From NCBI RefSeq assembly GCF_016545825.1, contig NC_052618.1, positions 5,447,398 to 5,511,397 of the forward strand: a DNA stretch of 64,000 bases. Reading direction: 5' to 3'. Numbering within the stretch: position 1 is the first letter of the stretch; each line of letters opens with the position of its first letter. This document shows positions 12,058-23,700 of this stretch, in pieces. Origin of the DNA: Eucalyptus grandis (Eukaryota > Streptophyta > Magnoliopsida > Myrtales > Myrtaceae). The position numbers were made by a program, and so were the translations under genes. The notes under the pieces are model-generated. The model saw nothing but the letters and a program-made list of their open reading frames with translations, was not told the origin of the DNA and did no database searches.

Positions 12058-12268
12058 TGTTGAGACAGAAATTATTGTGTATTTCCATTAAGCTTAAGTG
12101 AGTATTTATATACCAAAAGTACGTTACGAAAGATTTGCTTTCAAGAAGAGAAATACATCAATTAGAAAACTTTCAAACTTCTAAAAATTCCAAAACTTCC
12201 AAACCTGATAGCTCCATATTTAGTTGATAAGCAGCAGCATTGTCATCAACTCAGTTTGTACTTTAACA
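12058..12268 (-). repeat. 5' LTR of the Copia element
   Basis: A 211-bp segment on the minus strand starts TGTTAAAG and ends CTCAACA, giving the TG..CA ends with TGTT/AACA inverted termini. A TATATAAATA box lies at about 12,101-12,110. The end abuts a decayed primer-binding site (ATATCAAGAGCC, resembling the usual TGGTATCAGAGC that pairs with initiator Met tRNA) at about 12,043-12,057. Confidence 0.75.
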
Positions 12269-15145
12269 TCTATTCCCGTGTTGTTTGCACGAGCTGATAG
12301 ACTTCTCTAGTGCCTCCGCTGCTTCGGACAATTCGAGCAAGAACTTTTGAATAAGGTTTTGGATTATCCAAATTACTCGGTTTAATTTGGAAAAAACAAT
12401 ATCAAAACAAAAGATGGTCGTGGGCATTCAAAGCAGAAATGCGACATCATGATAATAAGTCGAAAGCTGCTAAGATACTCGGGTGCTAAAGAATGTCTAT
12501 GGTGCTCCTTCTTCGCCAACTCACCTCACGTAAAGATGACGAAGCATTCAACAAGGACCATGCATCAATCTGAAATGCACAAACCCTACTTTAAATATGG
12601 AGCAACTGTCTACCGGGGCTGATAATAGAGACGATATGCGAGCCAAAAGGCGGGACCATAAAGAAGAACATTTACAGCGGAGGCAGGAATAAAGCTGACC
12701 AATACTAGTGCCAATTGTGAGATTTTATGAGACCGTTACGGATTTGCTAAAAAAATAATCAAAGTCAAGCTTAAAAAAAAAAAAAAAATTTCTCTAGTTA
12801 AAGCGCTCTCCTCGACAAAAGGAGTCTTTGCTTGCTATAAATAGATTTCTAAAAATACTAACAAGACAAGTGGAAGATCGAATTCCTCCCTTTCGAGTCC
12901 GAGCTTTCAAGTAGCCTCTGGAGTGGAGTGGTGGGATTCGATCTATCATTTCTTATTTCTGTCCCTAAGATATCTGCTCAGCAACAGCTAGAGAAGTATA
13001 ACTTATCCTTTTGGTTCAGAAACTGGGTCTTTGGACGGTCGCTTCTACCGAATGAATTTGCTAATAGATACGGTGAAGAATTCAGTTCTCAGATCTCAAA
13101 GATTTGACAATTTCAAATCCTCATGTCGGATGGAACCTTTCGAACCAAATTCCGGGTATAAAGTTTTGGTTAATGAAGCCAGGCCACCAGGAAGAAATTT
13201 TATAGAATCTTTGAAAACGAAGAGGAGTTTTTTTGTCAAGATAGACTAATAACTTATAAAGTAGATGATTCCTAAACACTGATTTAATACGATACTTAAT
13301 TCCTTTGTTAAGAAAATATTTGATTAATATAATACCATCAAATCGTCTTAAATTATAAAAGTAAATAGTTCAAATATTTTTATTACCTTTAGTTGTCCTA
13401 ACAACTTTTAGATGCTCTACAAAGAGAAAAATAGGAGTCGATTACTCCTATCTTTAAAATAATTTATTAGCCCAATAAGGTCTTCACTTAAATAAGTTAT
13501 TTAAGAATCACGCTTCGAAGCAAGCTTTTCACCAAGTCAAACCACTAGGAAAGTGATGCTAGTGCTAATAATGAGATTTTGTGGAATAATTGTCAACTAG
13601 TTTTTAAGATTTTTTTTGGTCATAGACTAGCTATTAAGATGAATGTGTGGTTTATCATTAACTAGGAAGGTAAATAAAAAGTTGTTAGATGAATGCTTTA
13701 TTTATAATTAATAATTCTAATACCAATGATCCATTTCACGAAGTGCTTAGATCCATATGAGAAGATAATGTTTTGAAGTATCTGGTTGAATAAGACGCCT
13801 TTCTTTCCTTCTTTATTTTTTAGAATTTTTATTCCCACAATCAATCTTTAATGTTGTTATTTCTTCAATTAAAATCTTTACTCGCTCTCTGAATTCTAAG
13901 AAACTGGAACTAATTAATCGCTAAATAGAGGGCTGGTAGCATGTTTTACCAGCATATCTTATGTCAAACTTCAAGTCTTTTGTAATCGGTAATTGCATAA
14001 TTCTCAACCCAAAATAATAAAACTAACTATAGTTTTTCGTTTTATGTTGTGATAATAAATTAATAAGATATGTAGGTTAGGTGTGCTAGCCTTTTCGATG
14101 TAACTCATCCTATCTTTTTCCCACCTTTTTTTTTCTGTGTGTAATTTTAATATTGGAGTTAAAACACAAAAAATGATAAACAAACGTACACTTTTCCAAG
14201 TTCCAAGCCACTTGGCAATAGAATAACCACAAAGTCAATCCGTGATTAGTTGCAATCAATTATGTGCATGCTAAAGTCTTGCGATTCCCCCCCATTAATT
14301 AATTCTTTCAATCCGCCACTTCCAAAGTGCATTTAAAGCAATTCGTTATTATTATTATTATTATTGTTTATACATTGTTCTGAAAGTTGCCGCGCTTATT
14401 ATCAGGCAGAAATCCCAAAGCCAAGTGAATCTTTCACCCAGTGTGTTTTTTCTCACCACAACTTGGTTCAATTGGACAAAATAGCGGGACAAGAATGGCA
14501 CTGTTAATGTCTCCTCGGACATGAGCTCTAGAGTTCAAATTACATTGATCATGCTTCAATTTCAAGTGGTGGTCAAGGTACAAAACCTAACTTAGAGCCG
14601 ATGCTAGCCTCTCCGAATCATCAACTGAATCAAACCTCTTCAATTAGTGTCACATAAATTGATTTTTCCATGTACACGTGGATCAGGACTGTAAACGCAA
14701 GGGAGCATTTGGATGGATTGAGTTGATGGATCGGCGTGTTCTCATGTGTGATGGTAAATATCCGATCTTCTTCAAGATGAGGATGTATGTGTTTTCATTT
14801 TCTTAGAATTGAGCTAGCAAGTGCTCAAGCAAGTGTTAACCATAATGTGTCGCAACTGGTTGTAATCTATCCAAAGTCCTTTTGGCACCATTATATCTTT
14901 TGCTTATCACTAATTTGCAACAATTTTCTAAGATTCACCTTTGAACCCTTTTAGATATGTAATTTCAACGAAATCAATATGAACTGATATGAGAACGAGG
15001 ATCATCCTCTTCTGCGTTTGCTTTTTGCGAACCGCGATGTACGAACTGCATCTTCTTCAGTTTCATCGCTGATCATTTATGTGGTTTCAAAAAAATAAAC
15101 AATGAATTCTACCCTGAAATAACCCTCTTTTGATAGTAATAAATA
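12269..15145. other. Intergenic DNA with no recognised gene
   Basis: No supported gene. It holds a poly(A) run at about 12,776-12,788, a TATAAATA-like motif at about 12,837, and a short (TTA)n repeat at about 14,348-14,367. An open frame of 72 codons at 13,031-13,249 has no recognisable domain. The stretch 12,880-13,250 has a somewhat different texture (better mixed codons), and an organelle-derived fragment is possible but unproven. Confidence 0.5.
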
Positions 15146-15665
15146 GGAAAAATGACCCAAATGACTTTTAAATTTTGACCTATTGTGCAATATTATCCCT
15201 AATCTTCTAATTTATTTAATGAAGTTCTTGAACTTTTGGTAAATGTTTAATGGACTTCTTCATTGGTCAAACACAAATTAAACAGTGTTTCAAGAAGTGG
15301 ATTAATATATGCTGAGTTGGATCATTAATAATGATGTCGACCATGTTCATCATTTTATTCATCTACTTTAGAAAAGGAAAAAGAATTAGGGCATTAAAAT
15401 GTCCAGCATTATTTGATAATGTGTATTATTATATCTTGAATTAAACTAAATATCTTACGTTAAAAATCCATGTGTGATTTAATTTTTTGTTCTACTGTTC
15501 AAACGTAATGGTTTAGAAGTCATATTACTAGAGTTTGTTAACTTTAATTAACGGAAGAACGACATTAAATATTTTCATATAGTTTAGGAGCTAGATTGAA
15601 CATTCTAATCTAGAGACAACATTGTATATTAAAGCAAAGTTTAGGGATTAATTGGGTCATTTTCC
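15146..15665. mobile_element. MITE with 14-15 bp terminal inverted repeats
   Basis: The left end GGAAAAATGACCCAA (15,146-15,160) is the inverse of the right end TTGGGTCATTTTCC (15,652-15,665), apart from one A. Flanks TAATAAAT and TTATAAAT resemble an old 9-bp target duplication, which would fit a Mutator-type origin. There is no coding capacity. Confidence 0.65.
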
Positions 15666-16130
15666 ATTATAAATACAATTGTCTCCTGTATATGAGCTTG
15701 CAACTGCATAAAGGACATTCACACGTCATTATTTCATCATTTTTTGCTAAAATATGCATCACAGCTCACAACATATTACTAAGCATTACTGCAGATGGAG
15801 TTATAGCGAATTATGGCTCTTCGTGAGAGATTTAAAAAAAAAAAAAAAACGGAAGCCTTTAGAAGATATTAATATGTATTGAATTTTCTAGACATTAAGG
15901 TAATTATGCATATATCTGTTATTGCTTGCACAAAAAAATTAGTTAGATCGTCGACATGAGTAGGCACGTGACTTAAGGACAAGTGATTATCAATGCTAGA
16001 CACATAAACTATTGTTGATGATCTCTAGCTTAAGAAATCGAATAATATAGGGATCAATTACTCTCCTTACTTGGAGTGCCGATTTACTTCTTGGATCTAT
16101 AAAAAATCCAAGGTTTATGTTGTGGTTGAG
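15666..16130. other. Intergenic DNA left of element E1
   Basis: AT-rich, with a poly(A) run at about 15,834-15,850. No gene is seen. The bases next to E1 (..GGTTGAG) do not look like jacalin coding sequence, although the other end of E1 lies in a jacalin exon. Confidence 0.5.
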
Positions 16131-19100
16131 TGTCGCGACCTCTTTTTTTTCGGCGCCACATCTGGGGCGGGCGCCTTGCGGAGGCTAATGGCTCGGCTGA
16201 AATTAGTTATGTCCGGACTCTCCCAAGTCCACCAATTCACGACTTTAATAGTCTGAGTTTTTAACCTGTAAATCAATTTTTAAAATGGAGTCGCCACTAA
16301 TCGATTTGGGGTGGGTTGATTAGAAACCCAAGTGAAATATCGGGAGAAATACTCAATCCTGCGCAACTAGAGAAATTAGGATCGGGGACTTGATTACACT
16401 AGTTAATCACTAATGCCCTTTCGGTACCTAATCTTGTTTAAACCCTAAGGCTTTTTGGATTTTGAGGGATTTTCCATGCATTTTTTGGGAGGAAAACATT
16501 TTTGAGTATTTTTCTAATTTTTGGATATAAAAGGGATTTTTTTGGACCTTTTTTGGTATTTTTGGAAAAAAAAATACAGGTCTTTTTGGCTTTTTCTGAT
16601 TTTTTTGGCTTTTTTTTATGAATTTTTGGTATTTTTTGGATTTTTGGCATTTTTGAAAATATGAAATATTATTTATTTTTTTTGGAAAATAAAATATTTT
16701 TTGATTTTTTTTTTGGAAAATAAAATATTTTTTGATTTTTTGGAAAATAAAATATTTTTTACTGTTTTTCTTAATATTTTTCGAAAATGAAACATTTTTT
16801 GATTTTTTTGAAAATAAATAAATTATTTATTATTTATTTATTTAAATATTATTTTATATTAAAATAATATAAAAATGACCTGGGTCGGATCCGCGGGTTG
16901 GGTTCGACCCGGGTTGACGACCCAAAACGTGGACGGGCCTGCGTTGCGGGCTCGACTCAGATTTTTTTTCTTTTTCTTAAAAACTCAGCCCACACACACG
17001 GAATTGGGCCTATTAAAAAAAGGATGCTCGGCTCGCGGAGAAGCCGGCCTTGCGTAACCCTCGGAGTGCCGGGTCACACGCCCGACCCGAGGACCCACTC
17101 CCCGCCGCGAAACCCTACCCAACCCGACTCCAGCACCCGACTTGACTTCCGCCGCCCCTTAAATCGTAGAAACCCTACCCGTTTTCCAAACCCGGATCCG
17201 CTTCGTGACCCAGAAATCGCAAATCCTAGGGTTTGCGAATCCGCGGTGCCGAAGGGGGAAACACTTCGGCGCACGACGGTGGTGACAGCAATCGATGACA
17301 ACGGCGAAGTGGTGATAGCACGGCGACAACGGCTATGGAAGGGGGCTACAATGAACGGCAGGGACGACGGCTACGGGCTTTTTACCTTGTGACAGCCTCA
17401 ATTTTCAAATTTGTTTTCGATTAAATAAATCGGGCCTTTCATCGAAACGCTAATAGTGCTATTCTCTGAGCTGATCACTCACGAGATAACTGGACTATTT
17501 TAAATGCAATTAGGGAATCTAAATGCAATTGGACTTGAGAATTCGACCAAGAATCGACTACTCAACCGTGTTGATCCAGAAGGGTCATTACGGATCGTCG
17601 AGATCGATCGAAATCGAGATATGTCGATTCGACCGAGATATGTGATCAAATTGTGGGTGATTCCACTTTATTGAAAAATTCTCATCGATCGGCACTAAAT
17701 TGATTTTTTTTTTATCGTTTTGGTACTTGGTGCCCGTAATTGAAATCCTCGAGATTTTCACGACAACTGAGAGTCGCTAATGTGTCGAAGATGTACTTTG
17801 TGACTCAAGATAAATCGATCACATGTCAATTGCACCAAAAAAAAAAATTCATAAAAGTTACCCGGTAAACTAAGTCACGCTAAAAGCGCTGATTGAAAAT
17901 AACCGTGAAGTTGAACCCGATTTCAAAAATTGAAAGTCCTGATGTGTCACAAGCTATTTTAGGAACGTCGACTCACTCTCCGAGAAATTTTCAGAGATTC
18001 CGGGATTTTTGCGGAAAATCGATACGGACGTTGCGGAAAATTAAGAGAAATTCATTTGGACTGAATTTAATCGAGTTTGGACTTTCAAGCCAAACCTGTG
18101 AGTGTCAGGGATTTATAGAAAATCGTTCGGAATTTTTCTTCATCGAGATTGGACCTCAATTTGGGAAATTGAGTGAAGAAATTTATCCTAAAAATTTATG
18201 AAATTCGGATCAATAATTGGGGATGGAATTTTGCACTTAAATTGGGTTATTTTGGTGGATAAGTGATTGGAAAGTAATAGGGAACATCCAATTAATGGAG
18301 TGGCTAAGGTTGTTGACTAATATTCCCTTTTTGGCTGGCTTCTACCTCACGATTCATCCCCCTCCTTCGGACGCTCACAGCCGCACACTCACCACAGCGT
18401 CCCTTCTCGTCCGTGTGCTACTTCACTTTCATTTTCATTGTTCAGCTCCTGCTTTCATTTTTTTCCTTTTTCCTTCGCTCAGCAAAGTCCACTGAGCTGC
18501 TCCCCACGAAGATCGAAGCCACAACCCACCGATCTTCTCTCTCTCGTGGCTGTCCCCAAGCTAGTCAATTGCAGCGATTTTCTTCAAGTTAGTTGACCCA
18601 ACTTCCTTGCCCACGATTCCACCGTCTACTTCTTCACCGCTTCGTGCCTTCAAGTCAGCTCACCAAGGTCAGTAGCAACGGCCGTTTGTTGACCCGTTGC
18701 TCGCGCCTCCCCACCCATCTGCCGTAGCCTCATCTCCTTTCATTTTTTTTTAATCTCCACTGAAATCCAGCTTCAAGTGGCGTGCATGGCTCGGTCAATC
18801 TTTTGCCAGGGAAGCCCCCACTGTTGACCACCAAACGCCCCCTTCTCCACCAGCTCTTGTCGTCCACCCACAGTCCTCACGCCGCCCATCATCTCCAACG
18901 ATTTCATTTCTTTGGCCAGCTCGACGCCAACGAATCTCTCAGCTCCGTTCCTGTTTCGGTTGTTCCCGTATCCAGCTGCCAGCGAAGCCCGCTCGTGGAT
19001 CAGCAGTAACGCATGAAGCCCAACTTCATTTCTTCAGCCCGTATCAGCCCAGCGATTCGAGTCCAATTAATTGGGTCTTCAGCCCAATTCATCAAGGACC

Positions 19101-21786
19101 AATTCCAGCAAGTCAATTGAAGCCCAAGTCCACCGAAGTTTAGCCCGCGAATCAAGTGAAGCCCAGCCCAAGTTGGAAACAAATCTCAGATTTGGGCTGA
19201 GATTTGTTGGGCCAAGTTTAGGCCCGGCCCAAGTTTGTTGACGCCGCCGAAAATTAAGGTTTTAGCCGCTGTCGCGCCGTCGTTGCGGTGAACCGGTTTC
19301 CGCAATTAACCGGTGAGTTTATACTCTAAACTCTGCTTAGTAGGCTAATAACGTTTAAGGGGTGTTTAGATTTATTTTATTAGGAATTAGGTGGTTAGTT
19401 AGATTAAATTAGAAATGTAATTATTTAATTGAGCATGTTAGGCGGTTAACATGGTTTAGCTAAGGCCTAAATAAAGTGTACTATTTATCTAGAAGGGTTC
19501 GGGAATTTTCTGAGTCCGTATTAGTTATTAATTTAATGATTCTGGCCTAGGTTAGTATTTTTAGAATTTAAATTGATTTATTTAATTAATTTCAGTAATT
19601 ATTTAATTATTAATTATTTTTCCGGAAATTAGGCCGGGATAGCCGGTGACCGGAATTTCGTGCTGATTTCAATTGTGTGGTTAATTTATGCAATTGAATG
19701 TTAAATTATGCAATTTGAGTACTGATTGGATTTTTAGTATTTAATTCCAAAAATTGTGAATTTCCAATATTTATTCAAAAAATCCCAAGTGTTGGGTTTG
19801 ACACCGAAAATGGCTTTTAGTACTATATGAAATTGTGGGATTTCAAAAAGGATGAATATCACTTTTTCTGAATCAAGTTCCCACACACGAGTAATTTCAT
19901 GTGAATTTCCAATACGAATGAAAAGGCCAGGCTCACCATTTTAATTGAAGCATTTGAGTATAATGTACGGTGTCCTGGGCCATATTTGAGTGATCGTGTG
20001 ATGGTCAAGAGAAATCATCCTGGGCTATTGAGCTGGATGTTATCCCTATTTGAGATACCCCCTAAACAACGGGAAGCCGGTCGCAGTTGATTCTGGACCC
20101 TATGCTCCTTCGGGAAAGCCGTCTGATAAAGAGACGTGCCGTGCTCAATGGGGTGAGACGAAGCCTGGCAATGCCAGAAGACCGCCGAACTGAGAGTAGG
20201 CCGTGCTATATGCCGAGATCAAATCTAGGAACGCATGATTAATTGAGTGTGGCGTTTCAGTTATTGGAGCTTATTTGTTGCTCATGCTCTCATGTTGTCT
20301 ATGAGATAAATTGTACTGACCTACAGGGTGGATCTGAGACGAGGTAAGTCTCATTGATTGTGTGATTGTGTGATTAGGACACTTATGGGCGCATTTCTCT
20401 CCTAATTGGGGTTTAGAGCTTAGACTCGCTGAGATGATATCTCACCCCGTTGTGGGACAACATTTTCAGGGTCATCGAGTGGACGACTTGGAGCTGAGAG
20501 GAGGTGATCGGAAGCGTAGGTCAGCTAGGACCGCTTCTTTTTGGAAGACCAGTCTTTTGTAGTCTTTTGGCCATAGACCTGTGTACATGACTCAATGTAT
20601 ATATAAAAGCATGTTTGTTTGTGAATCTATTGTCCTACCTTTCTATCCCGAGATGATTACTGTCAGAGGATTTATTTTCACTTTCGCATGTACAATAAAA
20701 TGGAAAGGGTCGGCGACTCGTCCTGGGAAGTCGCAAATTATTATCGACTAGATAGGGATGGGCACGCGCTCAGGGTTCGGGGCGTGACATACCTTTTCTT
20801 GAACGGGGGCAACAACGGCGACGGCAGGGGGCAATTTGCGACGGTGGAAGCCATGACGGTGACGGCGAGGCCTGGGTTTGGTTAGATCTGGCCGGGGCTC
20901 TCTCTCTCGGGCTCGGGATGGCCCTTCGAGCTTCGGAGGAGAAGCGGCTCGTGGGGGGATAGTAGTAGCAATTGGCGTCGGGATCTCGTGGTGTCGGCGT
21001 CGCGGAAGGGCTGAGTCGCCCTTGATCCGCGACGCAGCTCGGCTCGGCCGGACCTCCTCGGCTTGATCTTCTCTCACTCGGCCGATCCGAGCCTCCACCG
21101 GCCGAATCTGACCTTCTCGAAGTCGCTCGCCGCCGGCCTTCCCCGAAGTCTCTTGGTGGAGGGTATGCTGAGCTCGCGACTCGAGTTCTCTCTTGCTTGC
21201 TCTTCGATTCCTCCCCCAAAGTCTCTTAGTGGGAAGATCTTAGAGCCCACTTGTGTTCTTTGACGATGGAAGCGCTCCGCTATTTATAGGCGAGGAGGTC
21301 CGGTCGACGGAGAGCATGCCAAGTAGTTCTCCTCGGCTGAACCGGCGTCCCATCCGAGCTTATCCAGCGAAGCGTGCTTGGCATTGATGGCGCTTGAGAT
21401 CTTATCCTCTCAGGCTGACGTCAACCTACTCCCCTCGGCCGTAGGCCGTCCTTCGCACACATCGCCGGCCACCGCGCATGAGATGCAGGCGACTGAGGAA
21501 GAAGAAGACATGAGGAAGAAGAAGAGAGGGGGGGTCGGGCCAAAACTCAAGAAAACAAGGGCTGGGCCCTAGGTCCGCGCAAGGGAGAGAAAAAGAGGGG
21601 ATGGGCTGGGCTTTTGCTTTCTTTGGTTTTTTCTTGTTTTTTTTTTTTTTTGTTGTTGTTGTTGTTTTGTTGTTTTTATTTGTTTTTTTGTTGTTTTTGT
21701 TATTTATTATTTATTATATGAAAAAAAAGAGAAATAAAAGAAAACAGGGCCTAATTAATAACTTAATCTAAATTTAGGTGTCAATA
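16131..21786 (-). repeat. 3' LTR of E1, split by a solo LTR
   Basis: On the plus strand it runs TGTCGCGACC.. to ..GGTGTCAATA. Without the 3,402-bp insert and its duplication it is 2,249 bp. It has a very T-rich block (16,440-16,860), a GC-rich block, and a TATA box (CTATAAATAG read on the minus strand, 21,281-21,289) that places the start of transcription near the outer U3 end. The terminal CA/TG has decayed to TA at 21,786. Confidence 0.85.
17388..20789 (+). mobile_element. Solo LTR (3.4 kb) of another gypsy-type element
   Basis: The unit starts TGTGACAGCC and ends GGGGCGTGACA, with TG..CA ends, and is flanked by a perfect 5-bp duplication TACCT (17,383-17,387 and 20,790-20,794). The uninterrupted counterpart is present in the other E1 LTR near 53,790. 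A TATA box TATATATAAAAG (20,598-20,609) supports plus orientation. No internal domain is present, so recombination between two LTRs probably removed the body. The end sequence resembles plant Del/Tekay elements, which is inference. Confidence 0.85.
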
Positions 21787-21799
21787 GCTGCCTCTTTTT
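21787..21799 (-). promoter_or_regulatory. Polypurine tract of E1
   Basis: On the minus strand AAAAAGAGGCAGC directly precedes the 3' LTR start. It is in the right place to prime plus-strand DNA synthesis. E2 has the close relative AAAGAGGGGCAGC at the same place. Confidence 0.75.
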
Positions 21800-22039
21800 G
21801 AAAGTGAGTTCGCAGAGGTTGCATTCAAAGACAAACCTGATACCTAAATTTTGTCTATACATATGCAATAGATTATACTTTATTTGGGACCTATTATTCT
21901 ATGCAGAAAAAGAGCAATACTAAGACAGATAAGAAGATACCTGTAATTACTTACCGGGAGTGAGTGAAATAGGGTGTGGTGTGAACCCCGAGTTTTGGCA
22001 AGTATCAATGCGTCATCTTACCTGGTGATGTGAGGAGGT

Positions 22040-22465
22040 TGCTTTTCCAGGGCTCGAACCATTCTTTGGTCGACTGTTAAAACAATCAATGATTTGTCTA
22101 GGACCCGAACATTTTTTCGATTGTCTTGACGGGAGATTGCTCCTCCAGACCCGAACCATTCTTCGGTCGCCATGACGGGAAATTGCTTCTCCAAGACCCA
22201 AACCATTCTTCGGTCGCCATGTTAAAACAATCAATGATTTGTCTAAGACCCGAACCTTTCTTCGGTCGCCTATTAAAACAATCAGATTTTCCTCTAGGAC
22301 CCGAACCATTCTTCGGTCGCCTATTAGAGCATCGTAGTTTGTCTCGGACCCGAACCATTCTTCGGTTGCCGTGATGGGAAATTGCTTCTCGACCCAAACC
22401 ATTCTTCGGTCGCCTGTTAAAACAATTAATAATTTGTCTAGGACCCGAATCTTTCTTCTGTTGCC
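22040..22465 (-). repeat. Hairpin-bearing minisatellite of E1
   Basis: About nine copies of a ~25-bp motif spaced 43-53 bp apart. The core (plus strand) is CCGAA-CCATTC-TTCGG, and on the element RNA it can form a 7-bp stem with one bulge and a 6-base loop. Some copies have decayed stems. It lies just inside the polypurine tract. The same motif with a changed but still paired stem is found in E2 at 31,884-32,031. Confidence 0.75.
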
Positions 22466-22476
22466 TTGATGGGAGA

Positions 22477-22999
22477 TGCATCGACCTTTCTCAAGGCATC
22501 TCATTTGTGGGTGCCTGATTTGTATCGAGGACACCAGTTGGTACCCGACCTTTCTCGGGAGGATGCACCGACCTTTCCCAAAGCATCGATTTGTGGGGTG
22601 CCCGACTTCTGTCAAAGACACTGGTTGGAACCCGACTTTTCTCAGGAGGATGCACCGACCTTTCTCAGGGCATCGATTTGTGGGGTGCTTGACTTTTATC
22701 GAAGACACCAGTTGGAACCCGACCTTTCTCGGGAGGATGCACCGACCTTTCTCAGGGCATTGATTTGTGGGGTGCCTGACTTCTATCGAAGACACCAGTT
22801 GGAACCCGACCTTTCTCGGGAGGATGCACCGACCTTTCTCAGGGCATCGATTTATGGGGTGCCTAACTTCTGTCGAAGACACCAATTGGAACCCGACCTT
22901 TCTCGGGCAGATGCACCGACCTTTCTCAAGGCATCGATTTGGGAGATACCTAGACATTCACAGGCATATTAAAGAGTACCTGGATATTCACAAGTATTA
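22477..22999. repeat. 87-bp tandem repeat, about six copies
   Basis: The anchor TGCACCGACC (first copy TGCATCGACC) recurs at 22,477, 22,564, 22,651, 22,738, 22,825 and 22,912, exactly 87 bp apart each time. Because 87 is divisible by three, any frame open in one unit stays open across all units. This explains the long open frames on both strands here (for example 22,013-22,957), which I do not regard as genes. Confidence 0.9.
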
Positions 23000-23159
23000 A
23001 CATGAAGGATATTTGGGCCTTTGCAGGCGTCGAAATGGGTATTTCGCTGACCATAGGCATTGAAGGGGTATTTGGATGATCACAATTATGAATTCTTGGG
23101 GCATACTTGGACATTCACAAGTATCGAAGGGGTACTTGATAATTGGAAATATTGAGAAC

Positions 23160-23700
23160 ATACCTTGGATATTTGTGAAGGTGTCCCACCTCCTAGTAAT
23201 TGGGAAATATCGAGGGCGTACCTGGGATATTTGTGAAGGTCTCTCACCTCCTAGTAATGGGAATATCGAGGATGGATCTCGCATATTCGTGAAGGTCTCT
23301 CACCTTCTGGTAGTTAGAATATCGAGGACGTGCCTCATATATTCGTGAAGGTCTCTCACCTCCTGGTAGTGGGAATATCGAGGGCGTGCCCCGCTTATTC
23401 ATGAAGGTCTCTCATCTCCTGGTAAAGGGGAATATCGAGGACGTACCTAGGATATTCGTGAAGGTCTCTCACCTCCTGGTAATTGGGAATATCGAGGGCG
23501 TATTGAGATATTTGTGAATGTCTCTCACTTCCTGGTAAAGGGGAATATCGAGGACGTACCTGGGATATTCGTGAAGGTCTCTCACCTCCTGGTAAAGGCG
23601 AATATCGAGGACGTACCTGGGATGGCCTCTCACCTCCTGGTATTGCAAATGTCGAGGGTGTGCCCCGCGTATTCCTGAAGGTCTCTCACCTCCTGGTATT
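23160..23700. repeat. ~57-bp tandem repeat
   Basis: About nine imperfect copies of a unit built around GTCTCTCACCTCCTGGTA and GAATATCGAGG, spaced about 55-60 bp. One diverged pair of the same motif is found in E2 at about 34,545-34,640, so the repeat was present in the common ancestor. Confidence 0.85.

Larger units (their letters stand above)
10137..12268 (-). mobile_element. Ty1/Copia retrotransposon, 5' half, degenerate
   Basis: On the minus strand the order is LTR (12,268-12,058), primer-site remnant, gag, zinc knuckle, protease-integrase linker and integrase core. The element then runs into the gap. Stops and frameshifts occur throughout, so it is inactive. RT, RNase H and the 3' LTR are missing or lie in the gap. 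Confidence 0.85.

Noticed and set aside
13031..13249. 72-codon open frame in intergenic DNA
   Set aside because: No recognisable domain, no promoter or splice context. An organelle-derived origin crossed my mind but I cannot support it.
15666..16130. Left flank of E1 as the missing end of the jacalin gene
   Set aside because: Translation in the minus frames shows no jacalin strand motifs. The flanks of E1 do not belong together.
22013..22972. 314-codon minus-strand frame and several plus-strand frames
   Set aside because: They are by-products of an 87-bp tandem repeat, whose length is a multiple of three.
22040..23700. CRISPR-like appearance of regularly spaced repeats
   Set aside because: This is plant retrotransposon DNA, spacers are not unique, and no cas genes exist. 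These are minisatellites.
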